From contig QCEU01000002.1 in NCBI GenBank assembly GCA_003280485.1, positions 92,406 through 156,405 on the forward strand: a stretch of 64,000 nucleotides of DNA. Reading direction: 5' to 3'. The position numbers were made by a program, and so were the translations under genes. This stretch comes from Pelagibacteraceae bacterium AG-359-O02 (GTDB lineage Bacteria > Pseudomonadota > Alphaproteobacteria > Pelagibacterales > Pelagibacteraceae). This document shows positions 24,096 to 35,130 of this stretch, in pieces (position 1 is the stretch's first letter; each line of letters begins with the position of its first letter). Under the pieces are notes generated by a model, which saw only the letters and a program-made list of their open reading frames with translations, ran no database searches and had not been told where the DNA came from.

Positions 24096-25918
24096 GTAGC
24101 AGTATTTTGTTTTTCGCTTCTTTTTCTTTCGTTTGGGTCCAGAATCGCTTTTCTGAGTCTACAAGATTTAGGTGTAATTTCTAACGCTTCATCAGTATTA
24201 AGTATACTTAACTGTTCTGCAATCGACATTTGTCTTACAGGTGTAAGAACAATATTTTCATCAGTACCTTGTGTTCTCATATTTGTAAGTTTTTTTCCTT
24301 TCATAACATTAATTATCATATCACCTGGTTTAGGAGCTAAGCCGACAATCATTCCTGTATAAACCGGATCATTGTGAGTGACAAACATTTCTCCTCTAGC
24401 CTGTAAATTAAAAATTGAAAATGCAACAGCTTTACCCTGGTCCATAGAAATTAAAGCACCATTTCTTCTACCCTCCATGTCTCCCTCAAAATCTCCGTAA
24501 GATTGAAAAATTCTGTTAATAACACCTGTTCCTTTTGTTAAAGTTAAAAATCTACTTGTGTATCCCATTAAACCTCTTGTTGGCGCATGAAAAATTAGTC
24601 TTTTTTTATTCTTTCCAGTATCTTTTAATTCAATTAATTTACCCTTTCTTCTATTCATAGAGTCGATAATCCTTGATGAATATTCTTCATCTAAATCCAT
24701 GGTAATTTCTTCAATGGGTTCTAACTTTTTTGAATTTTCATCAGTTTTAAATAAAACTTTAGGAGGGCTTACAGTCATCTCAAAACCCTCACGTCTCATT
24801 TGTGTTAGTAATATTTCGAGCATTAATTCTCCTCTTCCACTTATCTCAAATGCATCTTTATTTGCGTTTTCTGAAAAAGAAATTCCAACATTGTTTTGAG
24901 CTTCTAAAATTAGACGATCTCTAATCTGGGTACTTGTTAATTTTTTACCCTCAGTTCCTGCTAATGGTGAGCTATTTACTGTTATTTTTATCGACATTGT
25001 TGGTGGATCGATTGGTGTTGCCTCAATTGGTTCATTTACCTCTAAATCACAAATAGTATCTGCTACATTTGCTTTTTCTAATCCAGCTATAACTACGATA
25101 TCTCCAGCTTCTCCAACTTCAATGGGCACTTTTTTTGTGCCCTCATATCTAAAGATCTTTGTAAGTCTGCCTTCATCTATTTTTTCACCTTTTAAATTTA
25201 TTGCTTTAATTTGTTGATTTGCTTTTGCCGTCCCTTGTGAAATTCTTCCAACTAAACTTCTGCCCAAAAAGTTATCAGCGTAAAGTAGCGTCGATAGCAT
25301 TGCAAATGGTTTTGATCTATCAAATTCTGAGGGCTTTACATGATGTAAAACTAAGTCTAATAGTGGGTTAAGATTTTCTCTTGGTCCGTCAATATCTTTA
25401 GATGCCCAACCAGATCTTCCACTTGCATATAACACAGGAAAATCTAATTGTTCCTCATTTGCGTCTAAACTAACAAATAAATCAAAAGTCTCGTTTAAAA
25501 CCTCATCTGCTCTTTGATCGCTTTTATCTAATTTATTTATAACAACAATTGGTCTCAATCCCTGTTTTAATGCTTTGCTTAATACAAATTTTGTTTGAGG
25601 CATGACGCCTTCTGCAGAGTCTACTAATAATAATGCACCATCTGCTAAACTTAAAACTCTTTCAACCTCTGCTGCAAAATCTCTGTGACCAGGAGTATCA
25701 ATAATATTTATTCTAGTATCTTTCCAATTAATCGAAGTAGGCTTAGCAAGAATTGTAATTCCTCTTTCTTTTTCTAGCTCTCCAGAATCCATTAATCTTT
25801 CATCAACTACTTCGTTGTCTCTAAAAGAACCACTCTGTTTCATCAAATTATCAATCAGTGTTGTTTTTCCATGATCAACGTGAGCAATTATAGTGATGTT
25901 TCGAATATTATTATTCAT
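24092..25918 (-). CDS. typA: Ribosome-associated GTPase TypA/BipA
   Basis: Translational GTPase that binds 70S ribosomes and helps 50S assembly and stress adaptation. I choose ATG 25918 (MNNNIRNIT), giving 608 residues; an ATG at 25945 would add nine unconserved residues. G1 is AHVDHGKTT (about 11-19), G2 ERGITI near 51, G3 DTPGH near 73 and G4 NKLD near 127. Domain II, the EF-G-like fold (GRGELMLEILL near 362) and the BipA-specific C-terminal domain (APTRGLMGYTSRFL near 440) follow. It is a single gene. Confidence 0.96.
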   Translation of the reverse strand: MNNNIRNITIIAHVDHGKTTLIDNLMKQSGSFRDNEVVDERLMDSGELEKERGITILAKPTSINWKDTRINIIDTPGHRDFAAEVERVLSLADGALLLVDSAEGVMPQTKFVLSKALKQGLRPIVVINKLDKSDQRADEVLNETFDLFVSLDANEEQLDFPVLYASGRSGWASKDIDGPRENLNPLLDLVLHHVKPSEFDRSKPFAMLSTLLYADNFLGRSLVGRISQGTAKANQQIKAINLKGEKIDEGRLTKIFRYEGTKKVPIEVGEAGDIVVIAGLEKANVADTICDLEVNEPIEATPIDPPTMSIKITVNSSPLAGTEGKKLTSTQIRDRLILEAQNNVGISFSENANKDAFEISGRGELMLEILLTQMRREGFEMTVSPPKVLFKTDENSKKLEPIEEITMDLDEEYSSRIIDSMNRRKGKLIELKDTGKNKKRLIFHAPTRGLMGYTSRFLTLTKGTGVINRIFQSYGDFEGDMEGRRNGALISMDQGKAVAFSIFNLQARGEMFVTHNDPVYTGMIVGLAPKPGDMIINVMKGKKLTNMRTQGTDENIVLTPVRQMSIAEQLSILNTDEALEITPKSCRLRKAILDPNERKRSEKQNTAT

Positions 25919-25961
25919 AATTGAGGTTCTTATACATTTATACATTTAATTGAAAACAAAA

Positions 25962-25989
25962 AAAAAGGGCAGAGTAATCTGCCCTTTTT
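25962..25989. terminator. Intrinsic terminator of groESL
   Basis: A 12-bp stem (AAAAAGGGCAGA / TCTGCCCTTTTT) around loop GTAA. On the minus strand the run of T is longer (nine), and it sits 26 bases after the groEL stop. It also separates groEL from typA transcription. Confidence 0.88.
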
Positions 25990-26014
25990 AAATTTTTTAG
26001 TTAGACTATTTGGG

Positions 26015-27688
<1,674 letters not shown>

Positions 27689-27695
27689 TTAATTT

Positions 27696-27989
27696 TTATT
27701 TAGAAGTAGAAATACCCATAATGTCTGACTCTTTCATTATGCTGTATTCTTTACCATCAATTTTAACTTCAGTTCCTGACCATTTTCCAAAAAGAACTTT
27801 ATCACCAACCTTAACATCCATCGGTATAATTTTTCCATCCTCAGTTTTTGATCCACCACCAACAGCAACTACCTTGCCTTCTTGTGGTTTCTCTTGTGCA
27901 GAATCAGGGATGATAATTCCACCAGCAGTTTTTTCGCTGCTATCTAAAACTTCGATTAATACTCTATCGTGTAACGGTTTAAACTTCAT
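27696..27989 (-). CDS. groES: Co-chaperonin GroES
   Basis: The 97-residue lid of GroEL. It has [13 protein letters not shown] at the N-terminus, the mobile loop with [16 protein letters not shown] near 23-38 and [18 protein letters not shown] near 70-87. The ribosome site AAAGGAG with spacer TAAAT is the same as that of hsp20, though without the opposing UUGCU. An RpoH-like promoter lies just upstream. Confidence 0.97.
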   Translation of the reverse strand: MKFKPLHDRVLIEVLDSSEKTAGGIIIPDSAQEKPQEGKVVAVGGGSKTEDGKIIPMDVKVGDKVLFGKWSGTEVKIDGKEYSIMKESDIMGISTSK

Positions 27990-28013
27990 ATTTACTCCTT
28001 TAAATTAGAATTC

Positions 28014-28042
28014 ATATAGATGCATGTGACTATTATTTCAAG
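28014..28042 (-). promoter_or_regulatory. Probable RpoH promoter of groESL
   Basis: On the minus strand a perfect CTTGAAA (28042-28036) is followed by 14 bases and ATCTATAT (28021-28014). The -35 is exact; the -10 matches CCCCATNT at four positions. Start of transcription would be near 28007, giving a leader of about 17 bases. It overlaps the apparent upstream ATG of the divergent HAD gene. Confidence 0.5.
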
Positions 28043-28109
28043 ATCCGGTCTCAAATATATAGATGAGAAAATTCAAGAATTTATTAGATTTTTAAGCTAT
28101 ATCTGGAAT

Positions 28110-28925
28110 ATGAGTAAAAATTTAGATGAATCAGGCTTAAAATCGATAGTCAGTGAATATGACTTATTTTTCATAGATATCTGGGGAGTAGTCCATAACG
28201 GAATAAAATTATATGAGAAAGCTATTAAAGTCTTAAAAGAATTATCTAATAATGAAAAAAAATTCATACTATTGACAAATGCTCCAAGACCAAACCTAAC
28301 AGTTATTAATACTTTAAAAAAAATGGGGTTAAATAATTTTTCTGATACAGTTTTTACGTCTGGCGAAGCATCAAAAAGATATCTTTTAGAAAATTACAAT
28401 AATAAAAAATTTTTTCACTTAGGACCACCAAGAGATTTTGATTTATTTAAAACTTTTAAAGATAATAAAGTGCTTAATATAGATGACTCAGATTATTTAT
28501 TATGTTCAGGTCTTTTTGAAGAACATGAAGATGACCTAGAATATTACAAAAATCTTTTATCAAAACATATTTCTAAAAAAATGATATGCACTAACCCTGA
28601 TTTAATAGTTGATCGAGGTGACAAAAGAGAATATTGCGCAGGCTCTATTGCAAAATCATTTGAAGAAATTGATGGCAAAGTTATTTATTTTGGAAAACCA
28701 TATCCACCTGTTTATGAAATCGCGGCAGATGTAAAGAACAAAAAAATATTATGTATTGGTGATAATTTAAATACAGATATAAAAGGTGCCAACATACAAA
28801 ATTTTGATTCATTGCTTATTACAGATGGTATACATAGAGAAGAAATTTCAAAATTATCAATTGAAAATGTACTTAAAAATTATGAAGCAAAAATTGACTA
28901 TTTTCAGAAAGAATTAAAATGGTGA
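28110..28925 (+). CDS. HAD-superfamily class IIA hydrolase (TIGR01459-like)
   Basis: Phosphatase of the HAD IIA group, 271 residues from ATG 28110 (MSKNLDESG). An ATG at 28020 would add 30 residues that look like translated promoter, so I reject it. Motif I is FFIDIWGVVHNG near 19-30, motif II LLTNAPRPN near 58-66 and motif III/IV CIGDNLNTDIKGA near 215-227. The TIGR01459 group is found in alphaproteobacteria and its substrate is not established. It overlaps ribF by 7 bases. Confidence 0.86.
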   Translation: MSKNLDESGLKSIVSEYDLFFIDIWGVVHNGIKLYEKAIKVLKELSNNEKKFILLTNAPRPNLTVINTLKKMGLNNFSDTVFTSGEASKRYLLENYNNKKFFHLGPPRDFDLFKTFKDNKVLNIDDSDYLLCSGLFEEHEDDLEYYKNLLSKHISKKMICTNPDLIVDRGDKREYCAGSIAKSFEEIDGKVIYFGKPYPPVYEIAADVKNKKILCIGDNLNTDIKGANIQNFDSLLITDGIHREEISKLSIENVLKNYEAKIDYFQKELKW

Positions 28926-29851
28926 AAAAATTAAAGATTTTTAAAAATTTTAATATTCCAAATAAATTTAAAAAATCAATTATCTTAATTGGAAACTTTG
29001 ATGGCTTACATTCAGGGCATCAAAAATTATTTGAGTTAGCTAAAAAATATAAAATAAAATATAAATCTAAAGTAGGCGTAGTTACTTTTGATCCTATTCC
29101 AAAAATGTTTTTTAATACAAAGATTAAAAACTATAGAATATCAAATTTTAATCAAAAAGTTATTTATTTAAAAAAATTTGGTGTTGATTTTGTAATTAAT
29201 AAAAAATTTGACAAAAATTTTTCCAAAATTGTCTACTATAATTTCATAAAGGATATTTTATCCAAAAAACTTAGATCAAAGTTCATATTTGTCAGCAACA
29301 ACTTTAGATTTGGCCATAAAAGAGAAGGAGATGTAGCACAGCTTAAAAAATATGAGAGTGATTTTGGTTATAATTTAATAAATCCAACACCTTTGATGAA
29401 AAGTAAAAAAATAATATCATCAACAATGATTAGAAAGCTGCTTGAAGAGGGAAAGCTATCTAAAGCAAATACTTTTTTAAAAAGAAACTGGGAAATTGAG
29501 GGAAAAGTTAAAAGAGGTAGAATGATGGGTCAAAAAATTGGATTTCCAACCTGTAATATAGATATTGAAAATTATGTTATAGCAAAACCTGGTGTTTATG
29601 CTGTAAAAATAAGAATTAATGATAGAAGAAAATTCTATAAAGGAATTGCTAATTTAGGTTATAGACCCACATTTAATCAAAAAAAAATACTTTTAGAGGT
29701 AAATATTTTTAATTTTTCAGGAAATCTTTATAATAAAAAATTATCTGTAGAATTTTTAAAATTTATAAGAGGAGAAAAAAAATTCAAAGGTATCAGTGAG
29801 TTAAAAAATCAAATAAAAAAAGATATTTTAAAAGCTAAAAAAACACAATGA
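28919..29851 (+). CDS. ribF: Bifunctional riboflavin kinase / FAD synthetase
   Basis: Makes FMN and then FAD from riboflavin. In 310 residues the N-terminal FAD synthetase domain has GNFDGLHSGHQKL near 22-34 (nucleotidyl transferase HxGH-type) and SSTMIRKLLEEGK near 162-174. The C-terminal kinase domain has GRMMGQKIGFPTCNI near 200-214 and the GVYAVKIRI strand. It overlaps the HAD gene by 7 and ileS by 4 bases; ribF-ileS-lspA is a widely conserved order. Confidence 0.94.
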   Translation: MVKKLKIFKNFNIPNKFKKSIILIGNFDGLHSGHQKLFELAKKYKIKYKSKVGVVTFDPIPKMFFNTKIKNYRISNFNQKVIYLKKFGVDFVINKKFDKNFSKIVYYNFIKDILSKKLRSKFIFVSNNFRFGHKREGDVAQLKKYESDFGYNLINPTPLMKSKKIISSTMIRKLLEEGKLSKANTFLKRNWEIEGKVKRGRMMGQKIGFPTCNIDIENYVIAKPGVYAVKIRINDRRKFYKGIANLGYRPTFNQKKILLEVNIFNFSGNLYNKKLSVEFLKFIRGEKKFKGISELKNQIKKDILKAKKTQ

Positions 29852-32589
29852 GCAAGGAACATTTAAACTTACCTAAAACTGCTTTTTCTATGAAAGCAAA
29901 TTTACCAAATAAAGAACCAGAGTATTTGAAATTTTGGGATAAGATTAATCTATATGAAAAATTAAGGTCACAAAGTAAAGGCAAAGAAAAATTTGTCTTA
30001 CATGATGGACCTCCATATGCAAACGGAAATATTCATATGGGTACTGCATTAAATAAAATTCTAAAAGATATAATAATTAAATTCCATCAAATGGATGGTA
30101 AAGACTCAGTTTATGTACCTGGATGGGATTGTCATGGATTACCAATTGAATGGAAAATTGAAGAACAATACAAAAAAAATAAAAAAAATAAAAATGATGT
30201 ACCTATTATTGAGTTTAGAAAAGAATGTAGAGATTTTGCAAGTAAATGGATTAATATTCATAAAGATCAATTTAAAAGATTAGGAGTAATTGGAGATTGG
30301 GAAAACTACTACTCTACTATGAGTTTCGATGCAGAAGCTCAAATTGTAAGAGAACTTGGAAAATTTTTAAAAGAGGGTAGTTTGTACAAGGGTTATAAAC
30401 CTGTTTTATGGTCAACAGTAGAAAAAACAGCTTTGGCAGATGCAGAAGTTGAATATCAAGATCATGTATCTGATACAATCTATGCAGCCTTCCCAGTTAA
30501 AAAATCCAATATTAATGAATTAATTGGTTCGAATGTTATAATTTGGACAACAACACCATGGACAATACCAGCTAACAAAGCATTAGCTTATAACCAAAGT
30601 TTGGATTATATTTTATGTGAAATCGATAACAAAGATATAATACATAACGATAAGATAGTTATTGCAAAAGAACTTTTGCCGTCTGTTGTAAAAGACACTC
30701 AATACAATATTAAGATATTAAAAGAATTTAAAGGAAAAGAATTTGATGGAACTATTTGTAGTCATCCATTTCATAAAATTGGCTATGACTATGATGTTCC
30801 AATGCTCGAGGCAAGATTTGTAACAACTGAACAAGGAACTGGAGTTGTTCATTGTGCACCAAGTCATGGACCTGATGATTTTAATCTATGTATCAATAAT
30901 GGAATAAAAGCAATTGAAACAGTTGATGATGATGGAAGGTACACGAAACACATACCTATGTTTGAAGGAACTCATATTTTTAAAGCAAATGATCTTGTTA
31001 TTGAAAAGTTAAGAGAACTTAAAGGTCTTTTAAATAATGGCAAACTAACCCATTCTTACCCACATTCTTGGAGGTCTAAAGCTCCTTTAGTTCATAGAGC
31101 AACACCTCAATGGTTTATTTCAATGGAAAGTCATAAGCTAAGAGATAAAGCCCTTAAAGCAATAAATGATACTACTTTCTATCCTGGTAAAGGAAAAGAA
31201 AGAATTAAAGCAATGATCGAGACCAGACCAGATTGGTGTGTCTCTAGGCAGAGAGTTTGGGGAGTTCCTCTTCCAATATTTATCTCAAAAAAAAATGGAG
31301 AAATTCTTATCGATGCGGATGTTTTTGAGAATATTGCGAAAATTTATGAAAAAGAAGGCTCTGACTGTTGGTTTGAAGATAATTTTCAGAGACTTCTTGG
31401 AGATAAATATAAAGCAGAAGATTTTGAAAAGACCAGTGATATTGTAGAAGTATGGTTTGATAGTGGATCAACTCATTCTTTTGTTTTAGAAAAAAGAGAA
31501 GATTTAAAATGGCCCGCATCAATGTATCTAGAGGGTTCGGATCAGCATAGAGGATGGTTTCACTCTTCATTGTTAGAGTCTTGTGGAACAAGAGGTAGAG
31601 CTCCGTTTGAAAGTATTTTATCTCATGGGTTTGTTGTTGATGGAAAAGGGTTAAAAATGTCTAAGTCGACTGGAAATGTAATAGCTCCAGAAGATATTTT
31701 AAAAAAATATGGTGCTGATATACTAAGAATTTGGGTTGCCTCATCAAATTATGCTGAAGATTTAAGAATAGATTATTCAATTTTAGACCAGCACTCTGAG
31801 TCTTATAGAAAAATAAGAAATACATTCAGATATCTCTTAGGAAATATACAAGATGAATATTCAAAAGTAGAGTTTGATAAAATTGATTTAAATAATATTC
31901 CTGAATTAGAAAAGTATATGTTACATAGATTGTATGTAATCGATAAAAGTTTTAATGAATACTTTAAGTCATATAATTTTCATAATTTATATAAAGAGTT
32001 ATTAAATTTTTGTACAGTAGAACTCTCAGCATTTTATTTTGATATTAGAAAAGATCTTCTTTATTGTGATCCAAAAGACTCCAAGAAGCGTTCTGATTGT
32101 ATTTTGATACTTAAAGTAATTTTAGAATGCTTATTAAAATGGTTTGCGCCAATCTTATCATTTACTACTGAAGAAATTTATCATTTAATTCATAAGGAAG
32201 ATAATAATGGAAGTATCCATTTACAAAAATTTGTTAAAATTCCAAATCAATGGAAAAATGATGAATTAAATAGTAAATGGGATAAACTTAAATTAATCAG
32301 AGATGAAGCAAATATTAGTATTGAAAGCAAAAGGGCTGATAAAATTATTGGTTCAAGTTTAGAGGCAAATATTGAGATAAAAATTAAAGATAAAGACATG
32401 TATAGTTTAGCTCAGAATCATGATTTCTCAGAAATTTGCATTACATCCTCTGCATCAATTTCGAATGATAACAATTTAGAAAAAGAAATTGAGATTACTA
32501 GTTCAAAAGCTGTTGGAAATAAGTGCCCAGTTTGTTGGAAAATTAGAGAAAATATTTGTGAAAGAGATGGTAACTGTCATCTTTCATGA
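29848..32589 (+). CDS. ileS: Isoleucyl-tRNA synthetase
   Basis: Charges tRNA-Ile. It has 913 residues. The class I signature is GNIHMGTALNKIL near 58-70 (HIGH variant HMGT) and the KMSKS loop is GLKMSKSTGNV near 600. The editing domain lies in between, with VVHCAPSHGPDDF near 332-344. The C-terminal zinc site is present as CPVCWK followed by Cys pairs. It overlaps lspA by 4 bases. Confidence 0.97.
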   Translation: MSKEHLNLPKTAFSMKANLPNKEPEYLKFWDKINLYEKLRSQSKGKEKFVLHDGPPYANGNIHMGTALNKILKDIIIKFHQMDGKDSVYVPGWDCHGLPIEWKIEEQYKKNKKNKNDVPIIEFRKECRDFASKWINIHKDQFKRLGVIGDWENYYSTMSFDAEAQIVRELGKFLKEGSLYKGYKPVLWSTVEKTALADAEVEYQDHVSDTIYAAFPVKKSNINELIGSNVIIWTTTPWTIPANKALAYNQSLDYILCEIDNKDIIHNDKIVIAKELLPSVVKDTQYNIKILKEFKGKEFDGTICSHPFHKIGYDYDVPMLEARFVTTEQGTGVVHCAPSHGPDDFNLCINNGIKAIETVDDDGRYTKHIPMFEGTHIFKANDLVIEKLRELKGLLNNGKLTHSYPHSWRSKAPLVHRATPQWFISMESHKLRDKALKAINDTTFYPGKGKERIKAMIETRPDWCVSRQRVWGVPLPIFISKKNGEILIDADVFENIAKIYEKEGSDCWFEDNFQRLLGDKYKAEDFEKTSDIVEVWFDSGSTHSFVLEKREDLKWPASMYLEGSDQHRGWFHSSLLESCGTRGRAPFESILSHGFVVDGKGLKMSKSTGNVIAPEDILKKYGADILRIWVASSNYAEDLRIDYSILDQHSESYRKIRNTFRYLLGNIQDEYSKVEFDKIDLNNIPELEKYMLHRLYVIDKSFNEYFKSYNFHNLYKELLNFCTVELSAFYFDIRKDLLYCDPKDSKKRSDCILILKVILECLLKWFAPILSFTTEEIYHLIHKEDNNGSIHLQKFVKIPNQWKNDELNSKWDKLKLIRDEANISIESKRADKIIGSSLEANIEIKIKDKDMYSLAQNHDFSEICITSSASISNDNNLEKEIEITSSKAVGNKCPVCWKIRENICERDGNCHLS

Positions 32590-33077
32590 AAAGTGAAAAT
32601 ATAAAAAAAATAGTAATAAGTTTTTTCATTTTATTATCAATTTTCTTTTTAGACAGAATATCAAAAATACTTATTCTAAATATATTAGAGGAAACCGGAC
32701 GAGTAGATATTAATATAAACTCATTTTTAAATTTTTATTTAGTTTGGAATAAAGGAATAGGTTTTGGTTTATTATCTTCGGATCGAGATTATTTTTATAA
32801 TGTAGTCACTATTTTAATTGTCTTAATTAATCTTATTATAATTTATCTATTGTTTAAGGAAAAAGGATTAAAGTATTATTTTCTACTTGTTATTTTAGGT
32901 GGCTCATTAGGTAATTTATTTGATAGAATATATTATAGAGCTGTCCCAGACTTTTTTGATTTAAATTATAATGGATATCATTGGTTTATTTTCAATGTTG
33001 CTGATATATTTATAACAATTGGAATTATTTTACTTATTCTGGTCGAATTAATAAGTTATAAAAAAGTAAATGAATAA
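32586..33077 (+). CDS. lspA: Prolipoprotein signal peptidase
   Basis: Membrane aspartyl protease that cleaves lipoprotein signal peptides. It has 163 residues with four membrane segments. The two catalytic Asp lie in GGSLGNLFDRIYY-PDFFDL (about 118) and FNVADIFITIG (about 138). The conserved NxGxxFG-like WNKGIGFGLL is near 54-63. It overlaps ileS by 4 bases and the next lipoprotein gene by 8; several lipoproteins in this window are its probable substrates. Confidence 0.95.
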   Translation: MKSENIKKIVISFFILLSIFFLDRISKILILNILEETGRVDININSFLNFYLVWNKGIGFGLLSSDRDYFYNVVTILIVLINLIIIYLLFKEKGLKYYFLLVILGGSLGNLFDRIYYRAVPDFFDLNYNGYHWFIFNVADIFITIGIILLILVELISYKKVNE

Positions 33078-33396
33078 ATTCTTTAAAATTTCTAATTTAT
33101 TAATTCTCTTATTATTTATATATTCATGTGGTTCGGTAGGAGAAGCTTTACAAGGTAAAAAAAGATCAGACCAGGGTGACGAATTTTTAATCGATAAAAA
33201 AAATCCACTGGTTATGCCTCCAGATTTCGATAAATTGCCAAATCCAGGCGAGGCAAATGCAAAATCTACTAAAGATATTGAAAATGACCAATCAAACATA
33301 AAAGATTTACTTAAGAAGAGTGATATTGAAGAAGATGATTCTTCTTTAGAACAATCTACATCTATTGAAAGCTCAATATTAAAAAAAATTAAGTAA
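33070..33396 (+). CDS. DUF3035-type lipoprotein
   Basis: A 108-residue lipoprotein with signal helix LLILLLFIYSC and lipidated Cys at about residue 20. The segment PLVMPPDFDKLPNPGE near 47-62 is the hallmark of the DUF3035 family, which follows lspA in many alphaproteobacteria. The acidic C-terminus is low-complexity. Function is not known; an envelope-assembly role is speculation from location. The gene overlaps lspA by 8 bases and ends 4 bases before pgi. Confidence 0.8.
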   Translation: MNKFFKISNLLILLLFIYSCGSVGEALQGKKRSDQGDEFLIDKKNPLVMPPDFDKLPNPGEANAKSTKDIENDQSNIKDLLKKSDIEEDDSSLEQSTSIESSILKKIK

Positions 33397-33400
33397 GTAA

Positions 33401-34570
33401 ATGTTTTCAAAAAATATTATTTTTAAAAATTTCCTTCAAAAGAAAAATATAAATGTAAAAAAAAAAATAAATAATATTTTAAAAAAAGAATTAATTAAAA
33501 GTAATGCATTATTAAATTCGTTAAATAAAAATTATAAATATAGCTATAAAAAAAAAATTACAAATAAATATAAAAACTTCACCACCATCAATCTAATTGG
33601 TATGGGTGGTTCTATTTTAGGTACAGAGGCAATATATGATTTCTTAAAGTTTAAGATTAAAAAAAAAATAAATTTTTATAACGATCTTGACGGGAATATT
33701 AATTTTAAAAATAAGAGAAAAACTTTAAACTTAATTGTATCGAAATCTGGGAACACACTTGAAACTATATCAAACTTCAACGTAATTCTTAATTCTCAAA
33801 AAAAAAATAAAAATATTGTAATTACTGAGAAAAAATCTAGTTTTCTCACAGAACTTGGAAATAAATTAAAGGCAGATATTATTGAACATAAAAATTATAT
33901 TGGAGGGAGATATTCAGTTTTATCTGAAGTTGGGATGTTGCCAGCAGAATTGCTAGGATTAAATGAGAGAAAATTTAAAAGGCTTAATTACTTAATAAAA
34001 AATAAATATTTTCTAAATCAATTGATTTATAATGTTAATTTCATATTCAACTGTTTTTCAAAAGGTAAAAAAAATTCAGTAATTCTTAACTATGATGAAA
34101 GTTCTAATAATCTCTTCAAATGGTACCAACAACTTACAGCAGAAAGTTTAGGAAAAGATAATAAAGGTATTTTTCCTATTATTTCATCTATGCCTAAGGA
34201 TAATCATAGCTTACTTCAACTTTATTTAGATGGACCAAAAAATAATTTTTTTACATTTTTTGGAATTTTAAATGAAAAAACAGTTAGATTATCAAATAAA
34301 AATTTATTTGAAAAATATTCAATTTTAAAAAACAAAAGTTTAAATCAAATCATCAAAGCACAAAGACAGGCAACTCAAACGGTTTTTAAAAGAAAAAAAA
34401 TACCTTTTAGAAGTTTTGAAATTTTGAGTAAAAATGAAGAAACTGTTGGAGAATTATTTACTTTTTTTGTTCTAGAGACAATTTTGTTAGGAAGGCTAAT
34501 GAAAGTCAATCCTTTTGATCAACCTTCAGTTGAGTTAATTAAAACTGAAACGTCAAAATTACTTATTTAA
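33401..34570 (+). CDS. pgi: Glucose-6-phosphate isomerase (short form)
   Basis: Interconverts glucose-6-phosphate and fructose-6-phosphate. The 389 residues are clearly shorter than the usual 430-550, yet the SIS fold landmarks are present. They are LIGMGGSILGTEAI near 65-78, VSKSGNTLETISN near 112-124, GGRYSVLSEVGMLPAELLG near 168-186 and PKDNHSLLQLYLDGP near 264-278 with the catalytic His. A C-terminal Gln/Lys region ends PFDQPSVELIKTETSK. It is very rich in Lys and Asn. It converges on rsmD with a 4-base overlap. Confidence 0.88.
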   Translation: MFSKNIIFKNFLQKKNINVKKKINNILKKELIKSNALLNSLNKNYKYSYKKKITNKYKNFTTINLIGMGGSILGTEAIYDFLKFKIKKKINFYNDLDGNINFKNKRKTLNLIVSKSGNTLETISNFNVILNSQKKNKNIVITEKKSSFLTELGNKLKADIIEHKNYIGGRYSVLSEVGMLPAELLGLNERKFKRLNYLIKNKYFLNQLIYNVNFIFNCFSKGKKNSVILNYDESSNNLFKWYQQLTAESLGKDNKGIFPIISSMPKDNHSLLQLYLDGPKNNFFTFFGILNEKTVRLSNKNLFEKYSILKNKSLNQIIKAQRQATQTVFKRKKIPFRSFEILSKNEETVGELFTFFVLETILLGRLMKVNPFDQPSVELIKTETSKLLI

Positions 34571-35130
34571 ATTAATTTACAGAATAAAATTTTAGATAAA
34601 CCATAATTCTTTTCATCCAAAACATTTAAAAACATAGAAATATTATCCACCGATTTTTTATTTCGATGTATAATTATTATTGTGTTGATATCAGCAATCT
34701 TTAATATTTTTATTTGATTTATTAAAATATTTATTTCTTTGTCCTTAAAAGGTGGATCTAGAAAAATTACGTCAAAAATTTCATTCTTTAAATTCGCTTC
34801 TTTTAAATTATATGCATTAATCTCATATACTTTAGTTTTGTTCTCTAATTTTAAATTAAATATATTATTTTTTAAAACTTTTGTCGAATTTGAATAATTC
34901 TCAAAGAAAATTACCTCTTTAGCTCCTCTAGATAAACACTCTATTCCAAATGAACCAGTACCAGAAAATAAATCCAACACTTTAGAGTTATTCATATCTT
35001 TGGACACTTTACTTGAATGATCCAAAATATTGAAAATCGATTCTCTCACCATATCTCTTAATGGTCTGGTAGATTTATCCAGAGGAATTAATAATTTTTT
35101 TCCTTTAAAACTTCCTCCTATGATTCTCAT
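34567..35130 (-). CDS. rsmD: 16S rRNA (guanine966-N2)-methyltransferase
   Basis: SAM-dependent enzyme that methylates 16S rRNA G966, 187 residues. It opens MRIIGGSFKGKKL, has the RPLRDMVRESIFNIL block near 22-36, SAM motif VLDLFSGTGSFGIECLSRGA near 49-68 and catalytic FLDPPFK near 123-129. It overlaps purD by 4 bases (ATGA), so the two are co-translated. Confidence 0.95.
   Translation of the reverse strand: MRIIGGSFKGKKLLIPLDKSTRPLRDMVRESIFNILDHSSKVSKDMNNSKVLDLFSGTGSFGIECLSRGAKEVIFFENYSNSTKVLKNNIFNLKLENKTKVYEINAYNLKEANLKNEIFDVIFLDPPFKDKEINILINQIKILKIADINTIIIIHRNKKSVDNISMFLNVLDEKNYGLSKILFCKLI

Noticed and set aside
28020-28109. Upstream ATG that would extend the HAD hydrolase by 30 residues
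   Set aside because: The stretch overlaps the likely groESL promoter, and the family start is near MSKNLDES at 28110.
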